Assembly (NCBI GenBank): GCA_024690865.1
Contig: JAILON010000171.1
Location: 1-33,685 of the forward strand
DNA: 33,685 nt
Source: Treponema sp.
GTDB taxonomy: Bacteria > Spirochaetota > Spirochaetia > Treponematales > Treponemataceae
Direction: 5' to 3'
Below, one piece after another: positions 14,067 to 21,363 of this stretch. The position numbers and the translations under genes were made by a program. Below the pieces are notes generated by a model. The model did no database searches and was not told the origin of the DNA. It saw nothing but the letters and a program-made list of their open reading frames with translations. Positions within the stretch are counted from its first letter, which is position 1; every line of letters starts with the position of its first letter.

Positions 14067-14860
14067 CCGCTTATCATCAAAAAGATTGTGCAGATTAAAA
14101 TTCCGCAGTTGATTACGGTTTTCAAAACTCGACGAGTGTCGTAGCTACCCCGGAACACCGTCCCGTACCAGCGGCGGTTCAGCGTAATATGTACCGCCCA
14201 TAAAATAAAGAGTGCCGCTCCCAGAATCTCATGCACGATGTCAGCGGGGAACAGGTATGCCCCGCCCATGAGAATGATTGAGGGGACTGTCATCGTGATG
14301 TCCAGGGGCATGCGGAACTTGCTCACGTTCATGCTATTTGAGGAGTCCTTCCACATATTTTTTATGTCAGCTCCGCTCCCGCGCGTAAAGTCCTTGCCGC
14401 CCTTAAAGTCCGCGCCTTTCGCGTATTTCGCAAGGTCGCTCCCGCTTCGTCCAAGTCCGCTGCCGCCGCTCGTGCAGAGGGTGACGAGCTTCTTGCCACT
14501 CCAGCTCTGGCTTTCAACAAAGGTGTACATGATTTTCGGCGCGTATGCCCACCAGATGGGATAGTACAGGACTACCGTGTCGTAGCCGGACAAGTCTATC
14601 GTGTTCGCGATTGCCGGGCGGCTCTTGGGATCGTTGCATTCAATCGTGGAAAATGATTTCTTGTCATGCCAGTTGAGGTCCGCGCTTGTGTACTTGTGGA
14701 CAGGCTGAATCTCAAACACGTCCGCGCCCATCACGGTCGCCGCGTTCTTTGCCATCCGTTCCGTCGTTCCGGTCGCACTGAAATAGACGACTGCCGTCTT
14801 TGCAAAAGCTCCTGCCATTGTCATTGCTCCTACGAAAAGTGCTAAAACAAGTCTCTTCAT
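14045..14860 (-). CDS. Secreted flavodoxin fused to truncated DUF4405 membrane domain
   Basis: A 271-residue hybrid. Residues 1-20 are a signal peptide ending in AGAFA. Residues about 21-175 form a flavodoxin: the FMN-phosphate loop YFSATGTTERMA, the YPIWWAYAPKI loop and the CTSGGSGLGRSG segment. From about 178 (MNVSKFRMPLD) the sequence changes to a DUF4405-type membrane domain with VHEILGAALFILWAVHITLNRRWYG and two to three helices, ending at LMISGM before HWYCL and a stop; members normally continue for further helices. The DUF4405 start looks like an initiator Met, so two genes were probably joined in frame. The C-terminus is clipped at the deletion that also removed the start of EamA. A full membrane-bound flavodoxin could still be made. 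Confidence 0.75.
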   Translation of the reverse strand: MKRLVLALFVGAMTMAGAFAKTAVVYFSATGTTERMAKNAATVMGADVFEIQPVHKYTSADLNWHDKKSFSTIECNDPKSRPAIANTIDLSGYDTVVLYYPIWWAYAPKIMYTFVESQSWSGKKLVTLCTSGGSGLGRSGSDLAKYAKGADFKGGKDFTRGSGADIKNMWKDSSNSMNVSKFRMPLDITMTVPSIILMGGAYLFPADIVHEILGAALFILWAVHITLNRRWYGTVFRGSYDTRRVLKTVINCGILICTIFLMISGMHWYCL

Positions 14861-14886
14861 TCTATTTTCCTTTTATCAAATTAAGC

Positions 14887-14936
14887 AACGTTCCGTTACT
14901 TATAGATACTATACGACAGAATTTGTAACTTGTCAA
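14887..14936 (-). promoter_or_regulatory. Promoter of the flavodoxin gene with candidate operator
   Basis: Minus strand TTGACA (14931-14936), 17 bases, TATAGT (14908-14913): near-perfect consensus. Downstream, between the start of transcription and the ATG at 14860, is AACG-TTC-CGTT (14887-14897). It faces the divergent TetR gene, whose product may bind it. Confidence 0.75.
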
Positions 14937-14972
14937 TACTAAAACATAACTTTATTGACGATTTATCACTTA

Positions 14973-15001
14973 TTGCATAAGCTAACAAAAGGGTGTATAC
15001 T
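14973..15001 (+). promoter_or_regulatory. Promoter of the TetR operon, start-codon proximal
   Basis: TTGCAT (14973-14978), 17 bases, TATACT (14996-15001). The -10 ends 6 bases before the ATG at 15008 and directly before a GTG at 15002. An AAAGGG upstream of the -10 would lie outside the message, so the transcript is probably leaderless. A competing TTGACG at 14955-14960 has only a poor -10 (TAAGCT). Confidence 0.55.
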
Positions 15002-15007
15002 GTGAAC

Positions 15008-15664
15008 ATGGCAGATTCAAACAACGGGGCTGCGTTCATCCGCGCCCGGAGCGGCGAGCACAAGGAGGAGCGGCTTTTGCAGATAAAGGAGGCGACGGCG
15101 GAGCTTTTCGAAAGCTCGCCCTACAGCGAAATAACCCTCACGACCATTGCGGAAAAGCTCAGCTGGTCCCGCGCCAACCTGTACAAGTACGTCACGACGA
15201 AGGAAGAAATCATCCTTGAGATTACCGCCGACAAGATGACCCGCTACTACGAGTCGCTGCTTGCCGCATTCCCGGAAGGAAACAAGTTTTCCGCCGGAAC
15301 GGCCGCCGAGGTGTGGGCGGGAATCCTGAACGCCAACCAGGACTACATGCGCTACGTCTCCTACCTGAACCCGGTAATAGAAACGAACGTGACGGTCGAA
15401 CGGCTTGCGACATTCAAGAAGAAGTACTACGATTTGGCGTATGCGCTCCGCGACAGGCTCGCCGCCATGCTCGGCATAGCGCAGGAAGCCGCCTATAAAA
15501 TACAGTTGGATGTTCTGTTCTATGCCTCGTCAAACGCGGTCTGCTGCTACAAGAATCCGCTCATACAGGAGGCACTGGAGCAGATTGGAATTACCCCGCC
15601 CCCGATGGATTTCTACGCGGACATGAAGGAGTTCCTTCGGATGCGGCTGGAATGGAACAAGTAG
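15008..15664 (+). CDS. TetR/AcrR family regulator
   Basis: A TetR-type repressor of 218 residues counted from the ATG at 15008 (GTG 15002 or 14993 would add a few). The helix-turn-helix lies at about residues 22-66: ELFESSPYSEITLTTIAEKL then SWSRANLYKYVTTKEEI, with YKYV in place of the common YYHF. The C-terminal part is helical and includes NAVCCYKNP near the dimer interface. It is divergent from the flavodoxin gene across a promoter pair and leads a three-gene operon (spacings 9 and 16 bases), so it probably controls both. The ligand is unknown; the neighbouring flavin proteins point to a redox-active or nitro compound. Confidence 0.9.
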   Translation: MADSNNGAAFIRARSGEHKEERLLQIKEATAELFESSPYSEITLTTIAEKLSWSRANLYKYVTTKEEIILEITADKMTRYYESLLAAFPEGNKFSAGTAAEVWAGILNANQDYMRYVSYLNPVIETNVTVERLATFKKKYYDLAYALRDRLAAMLGIAQEAAYKIQLDVLFYASSNAVCCYKNPLIQEALEQIGITPPPMDFYADMKEFLRMRLEWNK

Positions 15665-15673
15665 GAGGACACT

Positions 15674-16150
15674 ATGTTCAGGACAATGAGAAGATTCAAG
15701 CAGCAGATTTCGGATGCGGAGTGCATTGAAATCCTGAAAAACGAGAAGCGCGGCGTGCTTTCGCTCATAGGAGATGACGGATACCCCTATGGAATTCCGC
15801 TGAGCCATTTTTATGACGAGCGGGACGGAAAGATTTACTTCCACGGCGCGAAGGAAGGGCACAAGATTGACGCGATAAAGAACTGCCCCAAGGCAAGCTT
15901 CTGCGTGTACGACAAGGGCTACACGGACGAAGGCGACTGGGCCCTGCACATAAAGAGCGTCGTTGCGTTCGGGAAAATCAGCCTTGTCACGGACATACGC
16001 AAGGCCGAGGAAATCTGCACCCGCCTTGTCCAGAAGTTCACGGATGACCGGGAGTATCTTGAGAAAGAGCTTGCCAACGCCCTTGGGCGCGTCCAGTGCC
16101 TTGAGTTCACGATAGAGCACATGACAGGAAAACTCGTGAAAGAATCATAA
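15674..16150 (+). CDS. FMN-binding split-barrel protein (pyridoxamine 5'-phosphate oxidase-like, NimA type)
   Basis: A 158-residue protein with one split-barrel domain: FRTMRRFKQQISDAECIEIL at the start, GVLSLIGDDGYPYGIPLSHFYD in the core, KIYFHGAKEGHKIDAIK and SFCVYDKGYTDEGDWALHIKSVVAFG. This is the pattern of the NimA/nitroimidazole-reductase-like branch, which binds FMN or other cofactors and can reduce nitro groups; true substrate is not known. AGGAGG (15664-15669) precedes the ATG, and the gene is 9 bases after tetR, so it is under TetR control. It is expected to be cytoplasmic and homodimeric. Confidence 0.88.
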   Translation: MFRTMRRFKQQISDAECIEILKNEKRGVLSLIGDDGYPYGIPLSHFYDERDGKIYFHGAKEGHKIDAIKNCPKASFCVYDKGYTDEGDWALHIKSVVAFGKISLVTDIRKAEEICTRLVQKFTDDREYLEKELANALGRVQCLEFTIEHMTGKLVKES

Positions 16151-16166
16151 AAGGAAAGCGCATCTT

Positions 16167-16868
16167 ATGGACTACAGCTACATTTTCCGTTCCGCGCTGC
16201 CGGATTACGGCACGTTCGCGGCGTTCGGATTTGAAAAACAGGACGAGGGATATATATGCAGGAAAGCGCTTGGGGATACGGGATTTTATGCGCTTATCAG
16301 GGTTCATGGCGAGCGCATAACGGCGGAGGTGTATGAGAAATCCGCAGATGGAACTTCCCCAGATTCCAAATATGCCCTCTTTGACGTGAAGAGCGCGAAC
16401 GGTGCCTTTGTCGCCGGCATACGTGCGCAGGTGCAGGAAATCATGAACGACTTCCGTGCACGCTGCTTTGAGTCCGGTGACTGGAAGGAAAGATACATTT
16501 CGTACATCGAGCGGGAGTTTGGCTGCACGGCGGAATACCCCTGGGCTGCCCCCCAGGAAGCGCAGGGTACGAAAGACAGGTATGCGGATGCCGCCGTGTT
16601 CCGCTGTCCCAACCAGAAATGGTTTGCCCTCATCATGAACATCAGATACAAGAACCTGGGGCTTGAAAGCGACGAGGGCGTTTCCGTGGTGAACCTGAAA
16701 GCCGACCCGGACAAGATACAGGAGCTCACGGACAAAAAGTCCGTCTTCCCCGCATGGCACATGAACAAGAAACACTGGATAACCGTGCTCCTGACGCGGG
16801 TGACGGACTTCGACACGCTGTGCGAGCTTACCCGGCGGAGCCGCGAGCTTGTGGCTGGAAAACAATAG
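16167..16868 (+). CDS. MmcQ/YjbR family protein
   Basis: A 233-residue protein. The C-terminal half, about 110-230, matches MmcQ/YjbR: YIEREFGCTAEYPW, AVFRCPNQKWFALIMNI, VSVVNLKADP and PAWHMNKKHWITVLL. The N-terminal 110 residues (DYSYIFRSALPDYGTF onward) form an extra domain that I have seen attached to this family but cannot name. Members have a CyaY-like fold and are sometimes called DNA-binding; their biochemical role is not settled. AAAGGAAAG lies 8 bases before the ATG and the gene follows the split-barrel gene by 16 bases, so it is the third gene of the TetR operon. Confidence 0.85.
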   Translation: MDYSYIFRSALPDYGTFAAFGFEKQDEGYICRKALGDTGFYALIRVHGERITAEVYEKSADGTSPDSKYALFDVKSANGAFVAGIRAQVQEIMNDFRARCFESGDWKERYISYIEREFGCTAEYPWAAPQEAQGTKDRYADAAVFRCPNQKWFALIMNIRYKNLGLESDEGVSVVNLKADPDKIQELTDKKSVFPAWHMNKKHWITVLLTRVTDFDTLCELTRRSRELVAGKQ

Positions 16869-16912
16869 CTGTAACAGCCACCATTCCGCCCATCGGCAGG
16901 CTACAAATCCTT

Positions 16913-17506
16913 TATAACAGCGGTCGGAAGCCTGTTGAGTTTTTCAGTTCCCCACAGAATTATCAGTGCGAAAAGTACGAGGTAGAACGGATACAAGCCG
17001 ATTCCAATATGCGAAGCAATAAGGAAGCACGAGAGAGTCTGACAGCGGCTTTCGAATTTTTCAATAAACAGGGATTCGGATTTGAAGCAAGGATTCGTTC
17101 GCTGACGACAAGTCTCTGGCTGTTAACAGTGGAATATTGTCTTAAAGATGGACTAAAAAAAAAAAGCAAGGATAGCATGCGCATAAGAAAAATGACACGG
17201 TTCATCGAGGAAAACTATTTACATCCGATTACCTTGGAGCAGATAGCTTTGGAAGCCTCAGTCGGACGACGTGAGTGCTGCAGGGTTTTCTCCCGGCAGC
17301 TCGGCTGTTCTCCCGTCGATTACCTGATAGATATTCGCATAAGCAGGGCTCAGAATCTTTTAGAATCTTCCGATTTGAAAATCGATGCAGTTGCTCAGGC
17401 ATGCGGTTTTTCTTCTTCCAACTATTTTTGCCGCATCTTCAAGCAGCGGACAGGAGGCTGCCAAGATTGGTCTGCCAGCCACAACAGGTACCTGGCAGGA
17501 GCATGA
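16913..17506 (+). pseudogene. AraC family regulator, truncated at both ends
   Basis: The frame PVEFFSSPQNYQCEKYEV onward matches the end of an AraC cupin sensor domain; then comes the C-terminal DNA-binding domain with its two helix-turn-helix units: ITLEQIALEASVGRRECCRVFSRQLG and LKIDAVAQACGFSSSNYFCRIFKQRTG. After RTGG the expected TPxxYR ending is replaced by CQDWSASHNR and a stop, so the 3' end is also damaged. The first part of the cupin is missing and no start codon with a ribosome site is visible; an internal ATG is at 17009. A run of 11 A's (17155-17165) lies in the linker and could cause slippage. The region between the YjbR stop and this fragment (16869-16912) holds nothing recognisable. 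Confidence 0.8.
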
Positions 17507-17557
17507 GCGTCCTGCCCGTCACAGGTCCCGTTTCCTCAAACTGCATGATTCAAATTC

Positions 17558-18352
17558 CTACCACGCGAACCTAGCCCAGCGGTCGTTCATCTTGGGAAGG
17601 AGGGTTGCGAAGAGCCAGCCGCCAAAGGAATGCTTTCGCATCTCCTCGTTGAAGCTGTGCTCCTCGACAAAGCGGATTCCGCTGACCAAGTCTGCGATTT
17701 CCTGCCCCGACCACGTCCCGCTCTTGAACACAGCGTTGGTGTTTTTTACCGTGTCGTGGTACTTTTGATTCTTCACCATCATCGGGTTGTTCTGCTCGGC
17801 AATCAGCGTCGCGCTGGGAAAGTTGTTTTTCAGAATAGAAAGAATCGTCTTTATCTCGTCCAGCGTGAAGTACATGAAAAGCCCTTCGGCAAGGAAGAGA
17901 AGCTTCGCGTCAGCCTTGGGCATCCCGGACTTGACCTGACCGCACCAGCCGTCGTCAAGGACACTCCCCGCTATCATCATCACGCGGTCACGGTCGGCGA
18001 AAACCTTCTTCCGCAATGCAATCGAATCCGGCAGGTCAACGTCGAACCATCGTATAGAGCCGTTGTCCACGCGGGAAAACCTATTGTCAAATCCCGCGCC
18101 CAAGTTCACGATGACGGCATCGGGATTGCCCGCAATGAAATTCTTCACCATGCGATCCAACATGACCGTCCGCGCGATGACTCCCTCGTGCGACATGAAT
18201 TTGTCGTAGGGCTTCGTGTCCAGTCCGAGCGTCCTGACGATTTCTACGGCGACATCATCGCAGACGCGCGGATTTTTGCGGAGCGTCTCGTTCGCCTTTA
18301 CCGCGACGGGAATCAGTGCAGTCGTCTGCACGTCTCCAAGTTTCAAGTCCAT
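17558..18352 (-). CDS. LCM-family class I SAM-dependent methyltransferase (second copy)
   Basis: A 264-residue protein of the same family as the gene at 12333 but clearly diverged. Motifs: VAVEIVRTLGLDTKPYDKF near the N-terminus, the SAM loop VIVNLGAGFDNRFSRV at about 84-99, the acidic DVDLPDSIALRK, LFLAEGLFMYF and GGWLFATLLP at the end. AGGAGA precedes the ATG at 18352. The bases between this start and the HMA gene (18353-18409) contain no clear terminator, so it could be read through from the feo operon, though a separate promoter is not excluded. Substrate unknown. Confidence 0.88.
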   Translation of the reverse strand: MDLKLGDVQTTALIPVAVKANETLRKNPRVCDDVAVEIVRTLGLDTKPYDKFMSHEGVIARTVMLDRMVKNFIAGNPDAVIVNLGAGFDNRFSRVDNGSIRWFDVDLPDSIALRKKVFADRDRVMMIAGSVLDDGWCGQVKSGMPKADAKLLFLAEGLFMYFTLDEIKTILSILKNNFPSATLIAEQNNPMMVKNQKYHDTVKNTNAVFKSGTWSGQEIADLVSGIRFVEEHSFNEEMRKHSFGGWLFATLLPKMNDRWARFAW

Positions 18353-18409
18353 ATTGGTCTCCTGTTTTTTATTTGATTGATGTAATACGGAAGGATGCGG
18401 CTGCCCCCC

Positions 18410-18784
18410 TCAACCACAGGCAGAGAAGTTCAGCATCGTATATCCCGCCCCGGCAATTGCCTGAGAGAGCTCCTTTTCCTCCTGTGGGCTTTTGGAGCGC
18501 AACAGGACGGACTTGTCCTCAAGCTTTACCGTTGCCCAAACTCCATCTTTCGCGTTGAGCGCATTCTCCACGTGGCGGACGCAATTTGAGCAGTGCATGC
18601 CGTCCACAATGAGCCTGTAGCTGTAGGGGTAGTGGGAAGCGTCTTTGTCAGTGACACGGATTTTCTTGGGCAGGGGGTCATGCGTTCCGCAACATGACGA
18701 GCCGTAGCGTATACGTCTCCGCACGCTGTTCAGCGAAAAAGCCACTATCACCGCCAGAATCAGGCAGATTAGCACCGTTCCCAT
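18410..18784 (-). CDS. Membrane-anchored HMA (heavy-metal-associated) protein
   Basis: A 124-residue protein. Residues 1-20 are a single membrane helix (GTVLICLILAVIVAFSLNSV), followed by a basic stretch and C31-C32 (SSCCGTHD), then an HMA fold at about 55-124 with GMHCSNCVRHVENAL carrying the metal-binding pair C65 and C68. Such domains bind Cu(I), Zn or related soft metals and pass them to transporters. It is the last gene of the feo operon, overlapping the FeoC-like gene by 16 bases, so it is made in step with it. A role as metal chaperone or sensor for this operon is inferred. Confidence 0.88.
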   Translation of the reverse strand: MGTVLICLILAVIVAFSLNSVRRRIRYGSSCCGTHDPLPKKIRVTDKDASHYPYSYRLIVDGMHCSNCVRHVENALNAKDGVWATVKLEDKSVLLRSKSPQEEKELSQAIAGAGYTMLNFSACG

Positions 18785-19086
18785 CTACCAGCGACCTCCC
18801 ACATGACTCCCATGTTCTTGAATCCCCCCTCCGGCATACAGGAGGAGCATGTGCCCCCCTGAACGTTTGCGCCCTGCCTGCCCGGACAGGCAGAGCAGGA
18901 TTTGTGTCCCCCTCCGCAGCCGCCGGAGCAAGCGGAGCATGAAGCCCCCACGCGGCGGATTGCCCCCGCCCGCTCAAGGAATTCGATTTTACGCCGGACA
19001 TCCTCCACGGAAGTCCCCAGCTCGGCGGCAATAAGCTCCACCGGGCGGGAACGTCCATCTTTCAGCAGGGAAAGAAGCTTTTCCAT
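18769..19086 (-). CDS. FeoC-like winged-helix protein with Cys-rich tail
   Basis: A 105-residue protein. Residues 1-48 fit the FeoC winged helix: MEKLLSLLKDGRSRPVELIA, AELGTSVEDVRRKIEFLERAG and AIRRVG. The rest holds cysteines C50, C53, C57, C64, C67, C80, C83 and C105, many more than the four of Klebsiella FeoC, whose [4Fe-4S] cluster is known to be oxygen sensitive. The cysteines could bind one or two Fe-S clusters. It lies 9 bases after FeoB and overlaps the HMA gene. Expected role: stabilise or regulate FeoB in the cytoplasm according to iron or redox state. The assignment rests on context and the helix pattern. Confidence 0.75.
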   Translation of the reverse strand: MEKLLSLLKDGRSRPVELIAAELGTSVEDVRRKIEFLERAGAIRRVGASCSACSGGCGGGHKSCSACPGRQGANVQGGTCSSCMPEGGFKNMGVMWEVAGRWERC

Positions 19087-19095
19087 CGTGCCACG

Positions 19096-21120
19096 CTACC
19101 AGATGAGCAGCCCTATGTGGTATGCGGCGCATGCAAGTAGCAAAGCCCCAATCGTGTAGTACACGGCAATGACCGCCGTCCACTTGGCGGAATGCGTCTC
19201 CTGGTATGTCGCGGCGAGGGCGACGATGCAGGGCATGTTGAAGGTTATCGCAAAGATGAACGCAAGGGCTTCCGGGCGCGCGACGTTGGCGATGAGCAGC
19301 TCGTTCAGGTTCGCGGCCTTCGCCTCGCCCATCACCGTGCCGATTGTCACCGCCCCGCCGCTCGTGAAAATCGTGCTCAGGACTCCGGCAGCCCCTTCCT
19401 TTCCGACAGAAGAAGCGATGAAGGCCATGAAAGTCTGCCAGCCAAGACCGAAGAGCCTCGTAACCGGCTCAATCGCCGTGCCGACCTTGTACAGGATCGA
19501 GCCTTCGATTTTGCCCGTGAAGGAGAAGGACAGCAGCCAGAAGATAAAGGCGACGAGGAGCACGACCTTGAGGACGCGGAAGAAAGTGTCCCTCGTGCGG
19601 CCCAGAACGTAACGGAAGAGGCTTCCCCACTTGGGTTTGTGATAGGGAGGCAGCTCCATAATCATGCCGCAGCGGTCCTCCGGCTTGACGAGCGAGCGTC
19701 CGAACAACTTTGACGTGAGCCACATGTGCAGAATCATCACCGCGAGGATTGCGACGATGATGAGCGGAGCGGCTGCCCCGAACCACACGGTGGAGAGCAT
19801 GGGGACGATTGACCATGCCGCCCCGCAGGGAATGGCCCATGCGAGCGCGATTGTCAGAACCTTCTGCCCCCAGTTGTCAATGACACGCGCGCCCGCCGCG
19901 CCTCCCATCGTACAGCCAAAGCTGACAAGGAAGGGCATGACGGACTTGCCCTGAAGCCCCAGCTTGGACATCGTGTTGTCAAAGACATAAGAGATTCTCG
20001 CCATCACGCCGACTTCCTCCAGAAGGCCGAACACGAGCGTCACGCCAAAGACGAATCCGAGCATCTGGATGATGAAACCAAGGGACCGTATCAGGACATC
20101 GGTAACGAGCGACGAGACGACCGCAGGGCAGCCAGCCCCGGTCAGAGCGGCGGCGACAGGAGCGTTCAGACCGCCGATAGCGCTTCCCACCGCCATGAAC
20201 GGCAGGGCGGGTATGAAAGACGCGATGAGCCCGATTAAGACGGTAAGGACGACGACGCTCTTCCCCCAGAAGCGGTGGGTTATCATGCGGTCGAACTTGC
20301 CGAGCTTCGCAGGCTTCTTCTCTGCCTGCACCGTGCCTTCCAGCAGGAAGTCTATCCACTCGAACTTCTTCTCGCCGGTCTGCAGGACACCCTTCTCAAG
20401 GGAATCCGTCACTTTCGTGAAGCGCATGAGCCGCTCGCCCGAGAGTGCGTTCCGTATCTTCGCCGTGACGGGGGCATCACCCTCCACGGCCTTGGCGGCG
20501 AGCCAGCTTGCCGAGTATCCCGGTATCACGCCGTCGGGGACGAGCGTCTTGATTTCCGAATAGTCCCCTATCTTGCCGTATTTCTGATCGAGGGCAGAAT
20601 AGTCCAGCACGGTCTTTTTGCTGACGGAGGCTTCAAGTGCGGCATAGAATCCGTCGTACTTCTTCACGTCTGGTGCGGAAAACAGCACGACGGGTATGCC
20701 GAGCTTCTTTTGCAGCGCGGCGGGGTCTATGTGCTTGCCCTGCTCCTCCGCAACATCGGACAAGTTCAGAAGCAGGAAGCATGGAACGGTGATGCCCGCG
20801 TAGTCAGCGAGCATATACAGGCTGCGCTCCAGCTGGGAGCTGTCCGCAAGGATGCACACCACGTCCGCCTTTCCGCTCGCAATGTAGTCGCGGGTAATAA
20901 TCTCCTCGTCGGAGTTGGCGGAAAGGCTGTATGTTCCCGGCAGGTCCGCGACAAGGTAGTTCTTCCCGTTATGGGAGAAACTCCCCTCCTTCTTTTCCAC
21001 GGTCTTGCCCGGCCAGTTGCCTACGTGCTGCTTGAGTCCGGTGAGCGCGTTGAAGAGGGTTGACTTGCCCGAGTTCGGCTGACCGAGCAGGGCAACGACC
21101 GTCTCGTTCTTGTCCGTCAT
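19096..21120 (-). CDS. feoB: Ferrous iron transport protein B (FeoB), diverged copy
   Basis: A 674-residue integral membrane GTPase. The start is the ATG at 21120, joined to the FeoA stop as TGATG. G1 GQPNSGKS at 13-20, G3 DLPG at 59-62 and G4 NLSD at 119-122 are present. The membrane part has two gate repeats, but the first cysteine motif reads GCTMGGAAGARV instead of the usual GCxVPxxxxxR and the second reads IPCGAAWSIVP. The first-gate proline is thus lost. It lacks the acidic loop of the other copy. These changes suggest a different metal or kinetics: in Porphyromonas gingivalis one of two FeoB paralogues is reported to move manganese. Pairing with its own FeoA supports function. Confidence 0.93.
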   Translation of the reverse strand: MTDKNETVVALLGQPNSGKSTLFNALTGLKQHVGNWPGKTVEKKEGSFSHNGKNYLVADLPGTYSLSANSDEEIITRDYIASGKADVVCILADSSQLERSLYMLADYAGITVPCFLLLNLSDVAEEQGKHIDPAALQKKLGIPVVLFSAPDVKKYDGFYAALEASVSKKTVLDYSALDQKYGKIGDYSEIKTLVPDGVIPGYSASWLAAKAVEGDAPVTAKIRNALSGERLMRFTKVTDSLEKGVLQTGEKKFEWIDFLLEGTVQAEKKPAKLGKFDRMITHRFWGKSVVVLTVLIGLIASFIPALPFMAVGSAIGGLNAPVAAALTGAGCPAVVSSLVTDVLIRSLGFIIQMLGFVFGVTLVFGLLEEVGVMARISYVFDNTMSKLGLQGKSVMPFLVSFGCTMGGAAGARVIDNWGQKVLTIALAWAIPCGAAWSIVPMLSTVWFGAAAPLIIVAILAVMILHMWLTSKLFGRSLVKPEDRCGMIMELPPYHKPKWGSLFRYVLGRTRDTFFRVLKVVLLVAFIFWLLSFSFTGKIEGSILYKVGTAIEPVTRLFGLGWQTFMAFIASSVGKEGAAGVLSTIFTSGGAVTIGTVMGEAKAANLNELLIANVARPEALAFIFAITFNMPCIVALAATYQETHSAKWTAVIAVYYTIGALLLACAAYHIGLLIW

Positions 21121-21347
21121 CAGACTGCCTCCGCGACTTCTATCCAGTCGCATTCCTTTCGGTTCAGGGCAATCATCGTGTCGCGCGAGTAGACGAGCAG
21201 GGGGCGGTGCTTCTCGTTCTTGATGATGGAGACACGGCACCCCGGGGTAAGCCCGATGGACGTAATCCTGCTGACAAACCGTGTGTCGCCGTTTATGCTG
21301 GCAATAACGCCGCTTGCATCTTTTGCCAATTCCGATAGTCTTTTCAT
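21120..21347 (-). CDS. feoA: FeoA domain protein (partner of the diverged FeoB)
   Basis: A 75-residue SH3-like FeoA protein: LSELAKDASGVIASI, the RITSIGLTPGCRVSII strand and RPLLVYSRDTMIALNR. FeoA proteins bind the cytoplasmic domain of FeoB and are needed for iron uptake. It ends by a TGATG overlap with FeoB, so their production is coupled, and starts 16 bases after the other FeoB gene. Confidence 0.92.
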   Translation of the reverse strand: MKRLSELAKDASGVIASINGDTRFVSRITSIGLTPGCRVSIIKNEKHRPLLVYSRDTMIALNRKECDWIEVAEAV

Positions 21348-21363
21348 CGTATACCCCCGTACC

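Noticed and set aside
16107..16865. Minus-strand frame opposite the YjbR gene
   Set aside because: It matches nothing and lies antisense to a recognised gene with ribosome site.
16754..17008. N-terminal extension of the AraC fragment starting inside the YjbR gene
   Set aside because: The first 38 codons overlap YjbR out of frame and share nothing with AraC sensors.
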